A DNA stretch of 64,000 bases from Embleya sp049739465 (lineage in GTDB: Bacteria > Actinomycetota > Actinomycetes > Streptomycetales > Streptomycetaceae): positions 248,001-312,000 of the forward strand of contig NZ_JBMHHY010000004.1 of NCBI RefSeq assembly GCF_049739465.1, given 5' to 3'. Under the pieces are notes generated by a model that was given only the letters and a program-made list of their open reading frames with translations, was not told the DNA's origin and searched no databases. This document shows positions 18,341 through 26,533 of this stretch, piece by piece (within the stretch, counting starts at the first letter, position 1; every line of letters starts with the position of its first letter). The position numbers were made by a program, and so were the translations under genes.

Positions 18341-20775
18341 CCACCAAGATGTTCGGCGCCCCGGTCCAACGCACCGAGGACCTGCGGCTGTTGGTCGGCA
18401 ACGGCCGCTACCTGGACGACCTGGGCGCGGGCGCCTACGAGGCCGCGTTCGTACGCAGCCCGCACGCCCGGGCGCGGATCACCGGGATCGACATCACCGA
18501 CGCGCTCGACGTCGACGGCCTGATCGCGATCTACACCTACGAGGACCTGAGCGGCCGGGTCGCCGAACCGCTGCCCCTGCTCATCCCGCACCCGGCACTC
18601 ACCCACGGCCGCACCGCCTACCCGCTGGCCAAGGAGTTCGTCAACCACGTCGGCGAGGCCGTGGTGATGGTCGTCGCCCGGGACCGCTACCTCGCCGAGG
18701 ACGCGTGCGAGCGGATCACCGTCGAGTACGAGTCGCTCCCGCCCGTGGTCGGCATCGAGAACGCCTTCCGGGCCGACCGCCTCGTACACGACGACGTCCC
18801 CGGCAACTGCGCCGCACATCTGGTCCAGGAAGTCGGCGACGCGCCGGCCGCGATCGCCGCCGCGCCCAACCGCCTCGAACTGAAGCTGGACATCGAGCGC
18901 AGCGCGTGCATGCCGATGGAGGGCCGCGGCGTCTACGCCCGCTGGGACGCCGCCGACGCCAGCCTGCGCGTGTACACCTCCACCCAGACGTCCACGGGCG
19001 TCCGGGCCGCCGTGGCCGCCAAGTTGGATCTGCCGCTGGACCGCGTCGAGTGTGTCACGCCCGACGTCGGCGGCGGCTTCGGCGTCAAGATCGTGCACCC
19101 GTGGCCCGAGGAGATCCTGATCCCGTGGGCGGCCCGACTGCTCGACCACGAGGTCAAGTGGACCGAGGACCGCCGCGAACACTTCATCTCCGCGGCCCAC
19201 GAGCGCGGGCAACTCCAGACCGTACGCGTCGGGTTCGACGACGACGGCCGACTCCTCGGGCTCGACGTGGAGATCCTGCACGACAACGGCGCGTACACGC
19301 CGTACGGGATCATCGTCCCGATCATCACCTCGACCCAGCTGCTCGGACCGTACAAGCCGGGCGCCTACCGCGTCGACTTCCGCAGCCTCTACACCAACAC
19401 GGTGATCGTCACGCCCTATCGCGGCGCGGGCCGGCCGCAGGGCGTGTTCGCGATGGAACGGGCGATGGACGCGATCGCCGACCATCTGGGCAAGGACCGC
19501 ACCGAGGTACGCGCCGTCAACTTCATCCGGCCCGACGAAATGCCCTACGACCACGGGCTGTTGTTCCAGGACGGGCGCCCGCTGATCTACGACTCGGGCG
19601 ACTTCCCGGCGTCGTTGGCGGCGCTCAAGAAGCTGGTCGGCTGGGACGAGTTCGAGGCCTATCGGGACCGGGCCCGGGCCGAGGGGCGCCGGGTCGGCAT
19701 CGGCGTGGCGTGCTACGTCGAGGGCACCGGCGTCGGGCCGTACGAGGGCGGGCACGTCCAGGTCGAGACCACCGGCAAGGTCAACGTGGCCACCGGGCTC
19801 ACCAGCCAGGGCCAGGGACACCAGACCGTCTTCGCGCAGATCGTCGCGGACGAGTTGGGCGTGCCGCTCGAGGACGTCACGGTGACGACCGGCGACACCC
19901 GCCGATTCCCCTACGCGGTCGGCACGTTCGCCTCCCGCGCGGCGGTGATGAGCGGCAACGCCATCGCGCTGGCCGCACGCAACGTCAAGGCCAAGGCACT
20001 GCGGATCGCCGGTGAGGCGTTGGAGGCGGACCCGCGCGACCTGGAGATCGTCGACGGACACGTACGGGTCAAGGGCAGCCCGGGCTCCTCGGTCGCACTC
20101 GGCACGGTCGCGGTGTTGTCCAACCCGCTGCGCTACGCGTTCGACGAGGCGTCGAAGGCGGCCACCCAGCTCACCGGCACCGCCGACTTCTCCAAGCCGC
20201 CGATCGCCGAGGGCGAGGAACCGGGGTTGGAGGGACGCGACTACTACTCGCCGCCGACCGCGACCTTCGCCAACGGGATGCACGCGGTGATCGTGGAGAC
20301 CGACCCGGACACCGCCGAGATCCGCATCCTGCGCTACTGCGTCGTGCACGACTGCGGACACCTGATCAACCCGATGATCGTCGAGGGCCAGGTACACGGC
20401 GGGGTTGCCCAGGGCGTCGGCGGCGCGCTGTACGAGCGGATGGAATACGACGAGCACGGGCAGTTGGTCAACGCCTCGTTCATGGACTTTCTGATGCCGT
20501 ACGCGAGCGAGGTCCCCAAGATCGAGATCGACCACCTGGAGACGCCCTCCCCGCTGAACCCGCTGGGCATCAAGGGCGCGGGCGAGGCGGGCGTGATCCC
20601 TGCGGCGGCCGTGTTCGCCTCCGCGATCGAGGACGCCGAGGGTTTCCCGATCGTGCGGATGCCCATCCAGCCCTCCGAACTCTTCCACCTGCGCAAGCGG
20701 TTCGCCGCCGGCGAGATCCCGGCCCTGCGCCGGGGCGCCGACCATGCCGCCGGCACCCACCGCCCCGCCGTCTAA
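18337..20775 (+). CDS. Molybdopterin-binding (large) subunit, xanthine-dehydrogenase/form II CoxL type
   Basis: An 812-residue catalytic subunit. The active-site loop reads PYRGAGRPQ, like form II CoxL and other aldehyde/purine hydroxylases, and not the Cys-containing loop of true (form I) CO dehydrogenase. Further molybdopterin contacts include GGGFGVK, GQGHQTVFAQI and, near the C terminus, GIKGAGEAGVIP with the catalytic Glu. The enzyme should hydroxylate an aromatic N-heterocycle or aldehyde using water. Given PucR, the NCS2 permease and the allFGH genes, a purine-like substrate is favoured. The start overlaps the small-subunit stop by 4 nt. Confidence 0.93.
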   Translation: MTTKMFGAPVQRTEDLRLLVGNGRYLDDLGAGAYEAAFVRSPHARARITGIDITDALDVDGLIAIYTYEDLSGRVAEPLPLLIPHPALTHGRTAYPLAKEFVNHVGEAVVMVVARDRYLAEDACERITVEYESLPPVVGIENAFRADRLVHDDVPGNCAAHLVQEVGDAPAAIAAAPNRLELKLDIERSACMPMEGRGVYARWDAADASLRVYTSTQTSTGVRAAVAAKLDLPLDRVECVTPDVGGGFGVKIVHPWPEEILIPWAARLLDHEVKWTEDRREHFISAAHERGQLQTVRVGFDDDGRLLGLDVEILHDNGAYTPYGIIVPIITSTQLLGPYKPGAYRVDFRSLYTNTVIVTPYRGAGRPQGVFAMERAMDAIADHLGKDRTEVRAVNFIRPDEMPYDHGLLFQDGRPLIYDSGDFPASLAALKKLVGWDEFEAYRDRARAEGRRVGIGVACYVEGTGVGPYEGGHVQVETTGKVNVATGLTSQGQGHQTVFAQIVADELGVPLEDVTVTTGDTRRFPYAVGTFASRAAVMSGNAIALAARNVKAKALRIAGEALEADPRDLEIVDGHVRVKGSPGSSVALGTVAVLSNPLRYAFDEASKAATQLTGTADFSKPPIAEGEEPGLEGRDYYSPPTATFANGMHAVIVETDPDTAEIRILRYCVVHDCGHLINPMIVEGQVHGGVAQGVGGALYERMEYDEHGQLVNASFMDFLMPYASEVPKIEIDHLETPSPLNPLGIKGAGEAGVIPAAAVFASAIEDAEGFPIVRMPIQPSELFHLRKRFAAGEIPALRRGADHAAGTHRPAV

Positions 20776-20790
20776 GGAGCACGTCGCACC

Positions 20791-21474
20791 ATGAAGGTCC
20801 AAGGAAACGCCATCCTGAACGCGCCGGCCGACAAGGTCTGGGCCGCGCTGAACGACCCGGCGGTACTGACCCGCACGATCCCCGGCTGCGAAAAGCTGGA
20901 GGAGACCGGCCCCGACGCGTACCGGATGACCGTGACGATGGGCGTCGCCTCGATCAAGGGCACCTACCTGGGCAACGTGCAACTCACCGACCAGGTACCG
21001 CCGGGCTCCTTCATGCTCAAGGCATCCGGCTCGGGCGGCCCGGGCACGGTCAGCGCCGAGGTCAAGGTGACCCTGGCGGACATCGACGGCGGCCGGACCC
21101 GGCTGGAATACGACGCCGAGGCCGTGGTGGGCGGGGTGATCGGCGGGGTCGGGCAACGGATGTTGACCGGTGTCGCCAAGAAGACGGCGGGCGAGTTCTT
21201 CAAGTCGGTCGACAAGATCCTGACCGGGCAGACGCCGTTGACGCCGTTGACGCCGGCGGCGCCTGCCATGGCTGCCGTGCCTGCCGCGGTCAACGGAACT
21301 CCGGTGGGGGCAACGGCGGATGGCGGCGCGGTCGCGGTCGCCCCGATCGCCGCGTACGCGGCCCCGGCGGGGCCGTCCTCCCTCGGCGACGACTTCGCGA
21401 AGGGCGCCCTGTTCGGCGCGGCGGTCGCGCTGCTCGGCGCGATCGTCGGCGGCGTGATCGCCCGTCGGCGCTGA
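20791..21474 (+). CDS. CoxG-like SRPBCC protein with C-terminal membrane anchor
   Basis: A 227-residue protein. The N-terminal 150 residues are a CoxG-type SRPBCC domain (NAPADKVWAALNDPAVLTRTIPGCEKLE, ending TGVAKKTAGEFFKSVD). A Pro/Ala-rich linker follows, beginning with the repeat TPLTPLTPA, then a C-terminal hydrophobic helix (GALFGAAVALLGAIVGGVIARRR). CoxG in CO dehydrogenase clusters helps tether the enzyme to the membrane, and this layout fits the same job for the hydroxylase encoded just upstream. AAGGAG lies before the ATG and the gap to the large subunit gene is 15 bp. Confidence 0.9.
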   Translation: MKVQGNAILNAPADKVWAALNDPAVLTRTIPGCEKLEETGPDAYRMTVTMGVASIKGTYLGNVQLTDQVPPGSFMLKASGSGGPGTVSAEVKVTLADIDGGRTRLEYDAEAVVGGVIGGVGQRMLTGVAKKTAGEFFKSVDKILTGQTPLTPLTPAAPAMAAVPAAVNGTPVGATADGGAVAVAPIAAYAAPAGPSSLGDDFAKGALFGAAVALLGAIVGGVIARRR

Positions 21475-21499
21475 ACCTCCCTCCCGGAACGGAGTTTCC

Positions 21500-22399
21500 A
21501 TGCGTGCATTCACGGCAGCGGCCGTACAACTCGTCCCCCGCCCCGGACCGCTCACCGCGTCCGTGGTCGAGGCCAACATCACCCACGCGCTCGACTGGAT
21601 CACCCGCTGCGTGGAGTCCACCGGCGCCGAACTGGTCGTGCTCCCCGAAAGCGTCACCACCGGCTTCACCCCGGCCCTGCCCGCCGAGGAACTGTGGGAC
21701 CTGGTCGACGAGATCCCCGGCGCACTCACCCACCCCTTCCAGGACCGCGCCCGCGAGCTGGGCGTACACCTGGTCTGGGGCACCTACGAACGCGGCGCCG
21801 ACCGGGGCGTGGTGTACAACTCCTCGGTCCTGGCCGGCCCCGACGGCGAAATCCTCGGCGTCTACCGCAAGACCCACCCCTTCGGCCCCGAACTCCGCGC
21901 GCGCGGCGGGTGGGTGACCCCGGGCGAGCACGTCAGCGTGGTGGAGACCGACCTCGGCCGCATCGGCATGATCATCTGCTTCGACGGCGACTACCCGGAG
22001 TTGAGCCGCATCCAGGCCGTCCAGGGCGCCGAACTCATCTGCCGCCCCTCGGCCCTGCTCCGCTCCGCCGACCTGTGGGAACTCACCAACCGGGCAAGGG
22101 CGTACGACAACCACGTCTACATCGTGGGCTCCAACGCAACGGGCAGCGACCCGGCGGGCGTCCTGTACTTCGGCAACTCGATGATCGTCACCCCCGGCGC
22201 GGAGGTGATCGCCCGCGGCTCCTCCCACGAGGGCTGGGTCTCCGCCCACCTCGACCCTGAGCGCGCCCTGGCCTCCCTGACCCCCGGCTCCAGCGTCCCC
22301 CAGGTCTTCGACCACCTGGCCGACCGCAACCTCACCCTGATCACCAACTACGCCGACGACTTGGCCCGCCCGGCGAAAACGACCTTCCCGCACGGATAG
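21500..22399 (+). CDS. Carbon-nitrogen hydrolase (nitrilase superfamily)
   Basis: A 299-residue hydrolase with the complete Glu-Lys-Cys triad: Glu50 in VVLPES, Lys124 in VYRKTHPFG and Cys160 in MIICFDGDYPE. A second conserved Glu/Arg region (ELTNRARAYDNHVYIVGSN) is intact. Family members cleave amides, carbamoyl groups or nitriles. As last gene of the permease/hydroxylase operon (25-bp gap) it probably removes an amide or carbamoyl group from a ring-opened intermediate, but the precise substrate is unknown. A strong hairpin lies 24 bp after the stop. Confidence 0.9.
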   Translation: MRAFTAAAVQLVPRPGPLTASVVEANITHALDWITRCVESTGAELVVLPESVTTGFTPALPAEELWDLVDEIPGALTHPFQDRARELGVHLVWGTYERGADRGVVYNSSVLAGPDGEILGVYRKTHPFGPELRARGGWVTPGEHVSVVETDLGRIGMIICFDGDYPELSRIQAVQGAELICRPSALLRSADLWELTNRARAYDNHVYIVGSNATGSDPAGVLYFGNSMIVTPGAEVIARGSSHEGWVSAHLDPERALASLTPGSSVPQVFDHLADRNLTLITNYADDLARPAKTTFPHG

Positions 22400-22422
22400 C
22401 CGATCGACCAACCGCAGACCAC

Positions 22423-22456
22423 CACGCCCCGACCCACCAAAGTGGGCCGGGGCGTG
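22423..22456 (+). terminator. Hairpin terminator after the catabolic operon
   Basis: Two 15-nt arms (22423-22437 and 22442-22456) pair with a single mismatch around a CAAA loop, 24 bp after the hydrolase stop. There is no T tract, as is usual in this group. Confidence 0.8.
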
Positions 22457-22572
22457 GCGCGTTGCGGCGCACCGTACGCGGCACTCGGGATCGGGTCATT
22501 GCCGTGGATCTCGTTGTCGACGATCCATGCGTCAGGTACTCCCCATGTCCGGGCCTGACCCATGCTCGCGGC

Positions 22573-22698
22573 ATGGTGACGCGGTGGGGAGAGCACGTGC
22601 GCCGGAGACCGGCGCTCGGGGTGGTGGAACTCGCGTTGGGGTGGCAGGCCATCGTGGTCGTGGTGGCGAAGGCACTGCCTCCGCTGACGCCTCACTGA
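22573..22698 (+). pseudogene. 5' fragment of a CPBP protease gene, closed by in-frame TGA
   Basis: Forty-one codons from an ATG to TGA encode a protein start with a hydrophobic helix (VVELALGWQAIVVVVAKALPPLTPH). The same frame continues after the TGA with FPQLGPTVVNLVAAAAALALLWAWG and then the CPBP domain, so this looks like the natural N terminus of the next gene cut off by one nonsense codon. Either the gene is broken, or the base call is wrong, or translation restarts downstream. Confidence 0.5.
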
Positions 22699-22707
22699 TT
22701 CCCGCAG

Positions 22708-23349
22708 TTGGGTCCGACCGTGGTCAACCTGGTGGCCGCCGCAGCGGCGTTGGCGCTGCTGTGGGCCTGGGGGCTGCTGCGGATCGCGGGGGTGGCGACC
22801 TGGGGCAGGCTCGCCCGCCGGCCGGTGCTGCTGCCGCTCGTGGCGGTGGCATGCCTCGCGGCGCTGCCCGGTCTCGCGGGTGGCGCGCCGACGCTGATCG
22901 GCGGGGTGGTGCTCACACTCGGCATCGGCCTCAGCGAGGAGCTCGGCTATCGCGCGCTGATCCTGGAGATCGCCCAACCGCTGGGCGAGGTGCGCGCGGT
23001 AGTGCTGAGCGCGGCCCTGTTCGGGGTGGGCCACCTGGACAACTACCTCTTCTTCGGGGCGTCCTGGAACGACACGCAGTGGCAGGTGTTGTCGGCGGGT
23101 CTGTTCGGGTTCAGCCTCGGCGCGGCGCGCCTCGTCATCGGGAGCGTATGGCCGCTGGTCCTGGTGCACGCCCAGGCGGACTACCTGGAGATCTACTCAC
23201 CCGGGCGAACTCCGGACTGGCTACAGGCACTCGACATGACCGTCAGCCTCGCCGTGGGCCTCGCGCTGCTGTTCCGCCTTCGACGACCGAGACTGGGACA
23301 ACCACCGGACACCGAGGGCAACTTGCCGAAGCGTTCGCGCCCGGCGTAG
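22708..23349 (+). CDS. CPBP-family intramembrane metalloprotease
   Basis: A 213-residue membrane protein with about six hydrophobic segments and the CAAX-protease/bacteriocin-processing (CPBP, Abi) motifs: EELGYRALILE (EExxxR), FGVGHLDN (FxxxH) and a late VLVHAQAD (HxxxD/N-like). These residues form the metal site of glutamic-type intramembrane proteases. The frame is continuous with coding-like sequence upstream except for a TGA ten bases before this TTG start; no convincing ribosome site precedes the TTG or a GTG at 22720. The protein as it stands may be truncated by one transmembrane helix. Confidence 0.65.
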   Translation: MGPTVVNLVAAAAALALLWAWGLLRIAGVATWGRLARRPVLLPLVAVACLAALPGLAGGAPTLIGGVVLTLGIGLSEELGYRALILEIAQPLGEVRAVVLSAALFGVGHLDNYLFFGASWNDTQWQVLSAGLFGFSLGAARLVIGSVWPLVLVHAQADYLEIYSPGRTPDWLQALDMTVSLAVGLALLFRLRRPRLGQPPDTEGNLPKRSRPA

Positions 23350-23403
23350 GAACGAAGGGCGCGCGAGAAGTCCACGTACCGGAAGCCCGGCCGGTAGCAG
23401 TCC

Positions 23404-23590
23404 GGTGCGTGGTCGACCCCGGGTCGGTTCGGCGGGGCCGGATCGTGGCGGCTGCCCGCGTCTCGTCGCTGCACGTCCGCTCCGCGGCCGGGGTCTGTGC
23501 TTGGTGCTCCGCATCCGTGCCGCCCGTCCACTACGTGGCCGTTGCCGACCGAGACGGCTTCCCCGACTCGCGACGGAGGCCGTTGTCCGT
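23404..23590 (+). repeat. Left arm of a long imperfect inverted repeat
   Basis: About 187 bp that pair, as reverse complement, with 23951-24143. Shared blocks include GTCGCTGCACGTCC, GTGCTCCGCATCCGTG, GCCCGTCCACTACGTGGCCGT, CCCCGACTCG and CCGTTGTCCG, in the same order and spacing apart from small gaps. The arms flank about 360 bp without a convincing gene. This may be a foldback or MITE-like element or a decayed inverted duplication. Confidence 0.75.
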
Positions 23591-23950
23591 TGGGCATCGC
23601 GTGGTTCGGCCGCTGCGCAGGCGTTTCGGCCTCGATGGGGTTGGGTGGCGCGTCATGCGGTGTGCGTGTGGACCGGCGACTCGTCTCCTTCGGTCGAGTG
23701 TCCGTCCGATGCTCCGTATTCCCTCGGGGCGCGGCCTTTTCTGCCTTGTCGCGCCTCGCTTTCGACCCCGGAGGCACCAAACCCGCACTCGCCGGTCTCC
23801 GCATGACCGAGCGCCGGGTGAAACCGCAGGTCACGCATCCTCCCAAGCAGTGGGAACCTCGCCGCGATCCGGTTTCGGACCCGAGGAGAGGGCGGGAGCC
23901 GAGACAGGCCGCGAGACGCGGCACGGCAACCGACCACCGGGGCCGCCGAC

Positions 23951-24143
23951 CGGACAACGGCCCCTGGAAACCGCCGAGTCGGGGAGGCCGACCGGGGCAG
24001 TGACGGCCACGTAGTGGACGGGCAGCACGGATGCGGAGCACCGGGCAGAAACCCCGGGCCCCGGAGGGGACGTGCAGCGACGAAAAACGCGGGCACCCGC
24101 CACGACCCCGCCCCGCCGAACCGGCCCAGGCCCACCCCGCACC
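23951..24143 (-). repeat. Right arm of a long imperfect inverted repeat
   Basis: Reverse-complement partner of 23404-23590, about three quarters identical by eye. It ends about 45 bp from the stop codon of the kinase gene at 24188. The stretch 23350-24187 as a whole shows no gene I can support. Confidence 0.75.
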
Positions 24144-24187
24144 ATCATGCGCGACGCGGCCTAGGACACCTGGTCCGGCGCTCCGCT

Positions 24188-25228
24188 TCACGGTTGGGCC
24201 GGGAGTGTCGCGCGGACTCGGAAGCCGTCGTGGACCGGGCCGGCCTCCACCTCGCCGCCGACCCGGCGGGCCCGCTCGTGCATGTTGGCCAGGCCGCGGC
24301 CGGGTCGCTCGACCCGGAGGTGCCCGCCCTCGTTGCGTACCTCGACCACCACCGTGTCGCCCACCTGCGCCACGTCCAGATCGATCCGGCCGGTGTCGGT
24401 GTGCCGCAACGCATTGGTCAGCGCCTCCTGGACGATCCGGTGCAGCGCCTGAGCCACACCCTCGCTCATCCGGACCTCCCCCGTGTTCAGCCGCAACTCG
24501 CGCCCGGCGGCCCGGACCCGATCGACCAGCGCGGACAGGTCGGCGGTCGGCCGATCGGTGTGCATCACCCGGACCAGGCGATCCAGTTCACCCAGCGCGT
24601 CCCGGCCCACGCTCTCGATATTGCCCAGCGCCTCACGCGCGAAGGTCGGGTCCGCCGCGAACACCCGGCGCCCCACCCCCGCCTGCATCACCATCACATT
24701 GACCGAGTGCCCGATCGAATCGTGCAGTTCGCGGGCCAACTCCGAGCGCTCCTCGGCCCGGAGCCGGGCATACTCCGCATCCGCCGCCACCCGCCGACTC
24801 CGCGCCGCCTCCCCCGCCACCGTGGCCAGCAGGAAACACACCAGCACACCGAACACATCCGCCGCACCGACCGGCCCCCGATCCAACAACACATATCCCC
24901 CCACCGCCGCCAACTCGACCAACGCACCCACCACCCGGGCCACCCGGCCGCGCAGCGAGAAGAGGGTGAACAGGGAGATCCACGCCGGCCACTGGGTCAC
25001 CATGGTGGAGTAGCCCGCCGCCGCGTTGACCACCACCAGCGCCGACGTGGCACACACCACCGAAACCGGCGCCACCCGACGCCAGAGCAGACACAGCGCG
25101 GACGCCAGCGCCAGGCCCAGGCCGAGCGCGTCCACCTCGCGATACGGCGGCCCGGCCGGGGCAAGCGCGGTCACCGAGTGCGCACCGGCCAGGAAGCCCA
25201 GGGTCAACCAGATGTCGGAAACGCGCAT
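24188..25228 (-). CDS. Orphan sensor histidine kinase (HisKA_3)
   Basis: A 346-residue kinase with four to five membrane segments (about 8-140), His169 in ELARELHDSIGHSVNVMVMQAG, and a HATPase_c domain with EALTNALRHT and RGLANMHERARRVGG. NarL-type kinases nearly always have their response regulator just downstream. Here that place is taken by the inverted repeat and no regulator gene is present, so the kinase is an orphan or the partner was lost. It is only distantly similar to the two kinases at the left end of the window. Confidence 0.9.
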   Translation of the reverse strand: MRVSDIWLTLGFLAGAHSVTALAPAGPPYREVDALGLGLALASALCLLWRRVAPVSVVCATSALVVVNAAAGYSTMVTQWPAWISLFTLFSLRGRVARVVGALVELAAVGGYVLLDRGPVGAADVFGVLVCFLLATVAGEAARSRRVAADAEYARLRAEERSELARELHDSIGHSVNVMVMQAGVGRRVFAADPTFAREALGNIESVGRDALGELDRLVRVMHTDRPTADLSALVDRVRAAGRELRLNTGEVRMSEGVAQALHRIVQEALTNALRHTDTGRIDLDVAQVGDTVVVEVRNEGGHLRVERPGRGLANMHERARRVGGEVEAGPVHDGFRVRATLPAQP

Positions 25229-25360
25229 GGCTCATTGTCGCCATCGCCGGTCGGCCCCGTCACCTCCCCCGGACGGAGAGCCCGCTCCCTCGCAGGAGGG
25301 AGGCGATGCACCGGTCCCGAGGGACGAACGCGACACCCCCTGCTGCCTAGCCTTCTTCGC

Positions 25361-26533
25361 ATGGAGAACAGCAGCAGCACCGAGACCATCACCGACACCG
25401 CAATACGCCCCTTCCGGATCGAGATCCCGCAGGCCGATCTCGACGACCTGCGCGAGCGGCTGGCCCGCACCCGCTGGGCCGCCGACGTTCCGGGCGTGCC
25501 GGCCTGGACGCGCGGGGTGCCGACGGACTACCTCCGGCACCTGGCCGCCTACTGGGCGGACGGGTTCGACTGGCGCGAGGCCGAGGCGCGGCTCAACAAG
25601 TTCCCGCAGTTCGTCACCCAAATCGACGGCCAGGACGTGCACTTCGCGCACGTGCGCTCGGATCGGGCCGACGCCCCGGCACTGCTGCTGATCCACGACT
25701 GGCCCGGTTCGTTCGTGCAGTTCGTCGACGTGATCGAGCCGCTGTCGCGCGACTTCCACGTCGTGGTCACCGACACCCCGGGCGTCGGCTTCTCCGGTCC
25801 GCTGTCGGGTCCCGGCTGGACCACCGGCCGGATCGCGGGCGCGTTCACCGAGTTGATGGCCCGCCTGGGATATGCGCGCTACGGGGTCCAGGGCAACGGC
25901 GGTGGCGCGTGGATCGCGGGCGAGATGGGCCGGATCGATGCCGAGCACATCATCGGGATCCACGTCAACGGCCTGGTCACCTTCCCCTCGGAGGACCCGG
26001 CCGACTTCGCCGGACTGAGCGAGGGCGAGCAGGCCAGGCTCGCCCGGTTGCAGGAGTTCCGGGACGACAAGATGGGTTTCAACGCGATCCAGTCGACCCG
26101 ACCGCAGACGCTCGCCTTCGGGTTGCACGACTCGCCCGTCGGCCAACTGGCGTGGATCGTGGAGAAGTTCAAGGAGTGGACGGACACCGCGAGCGCGCTG
26201 CCCGAGGACGCGGTGGACCGGGACACCCTGCTGACCAACATCGGCCTGTACTGGTTCACCGGCACCGCCGGATCCTCGGCCAACCTCTACTACGAGATGG
26301 CGCACGACCAGAGCGCGTGGGCGCCGAAGGAACGCGGCACGGTGCCGACGGCGGTGGCCGTCGCGCTGCCGCAGGACGTGGCGATCCGCCGCTTCGCCGA
26401 GCGCGTCCACAACGTGGTGCGCTGGACCGAGTTCGAGCGCGGCGGCAACTTCCTGTCGCTGGAGCAGCCGGAGTTGCTGATCGGCGACATCCGGGAGTTC
26501 TTCGCGAGCCTGGACCACCGGCGCGGGTCCTAG
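25361..26533 (+). CDS. Epoxide-hydrolase-family alpha/beta hydrolase lacking catalytic Asp and His
   Basis: A 390-residue protein of the epoxide hydrolase N-terminal (EHN) family: EHN domain (about 15-125), then an alpha/beta-hydrolase core with the lid motif LYWFTGTAGSSANLYYE and the DTPGVGFSGP segment. The expected nucleophile motif GGDWG reads GNGGG here (Gly180 in place of Asp) and the catalytic His of ERGGHF is Asn363 (ERGGNF). The oxyanion-hole HGWPGS reads HDWPGS. The fold is otherwise intact, so this is probably a non-hydrolytic pseudoenzyme or one with changed chemistry. It stands alone, downstream of a divergent kinase and next to an insertion-sequence remnant. Confidence 0.85.
   Translation: MENSSSTETITDTAIRPFRIEIPQADLDDLRERLARTRWAADVPGVPAWTRGVPTDYLRHLAAYWADGFDWREAEARLNKFPQFVTQIDGQDVHFAHVRSDRADAPALLLIHDWPGSFVQFVDVIEPLSRDFHVVVTDTPGVGFSGPLSGPGWTTGRIAGAFTELMARLGYARYGVQGNGGGAWIAGEMGRIDAEHIIGIHVNGLVTFPSEDPADFAGLSEGEQARLARLQEFRDDKMGFNAIQSTRPQTLAFGLHDSPVGQLAWIVEKFKEWTDTASALPEDAVDRDTLLTNIGLYWFTGTAGSSANLYYEMAHDQSAWAPKERGTVPTAVAVALPQDVAIRRFAERVHNVVRWTEFERGGNFLSLEQPELLIGDIREFFASLDHRRGS

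Noticed and set aside
18337..20775. Reading the molybdenum enzyme as a true carbon monoxide dehydrogenase
   Set aside because: The active-site loop is PYRGAGR, not the Cys-containing form I loop, and the neighbours are purine-type genes.
22527..24014. Long plus-strand frame across the inverted repeat region
   Set aside because: It overlaps the CPBP gene in another frame and has shadow-like composition; nothing supports a protein.
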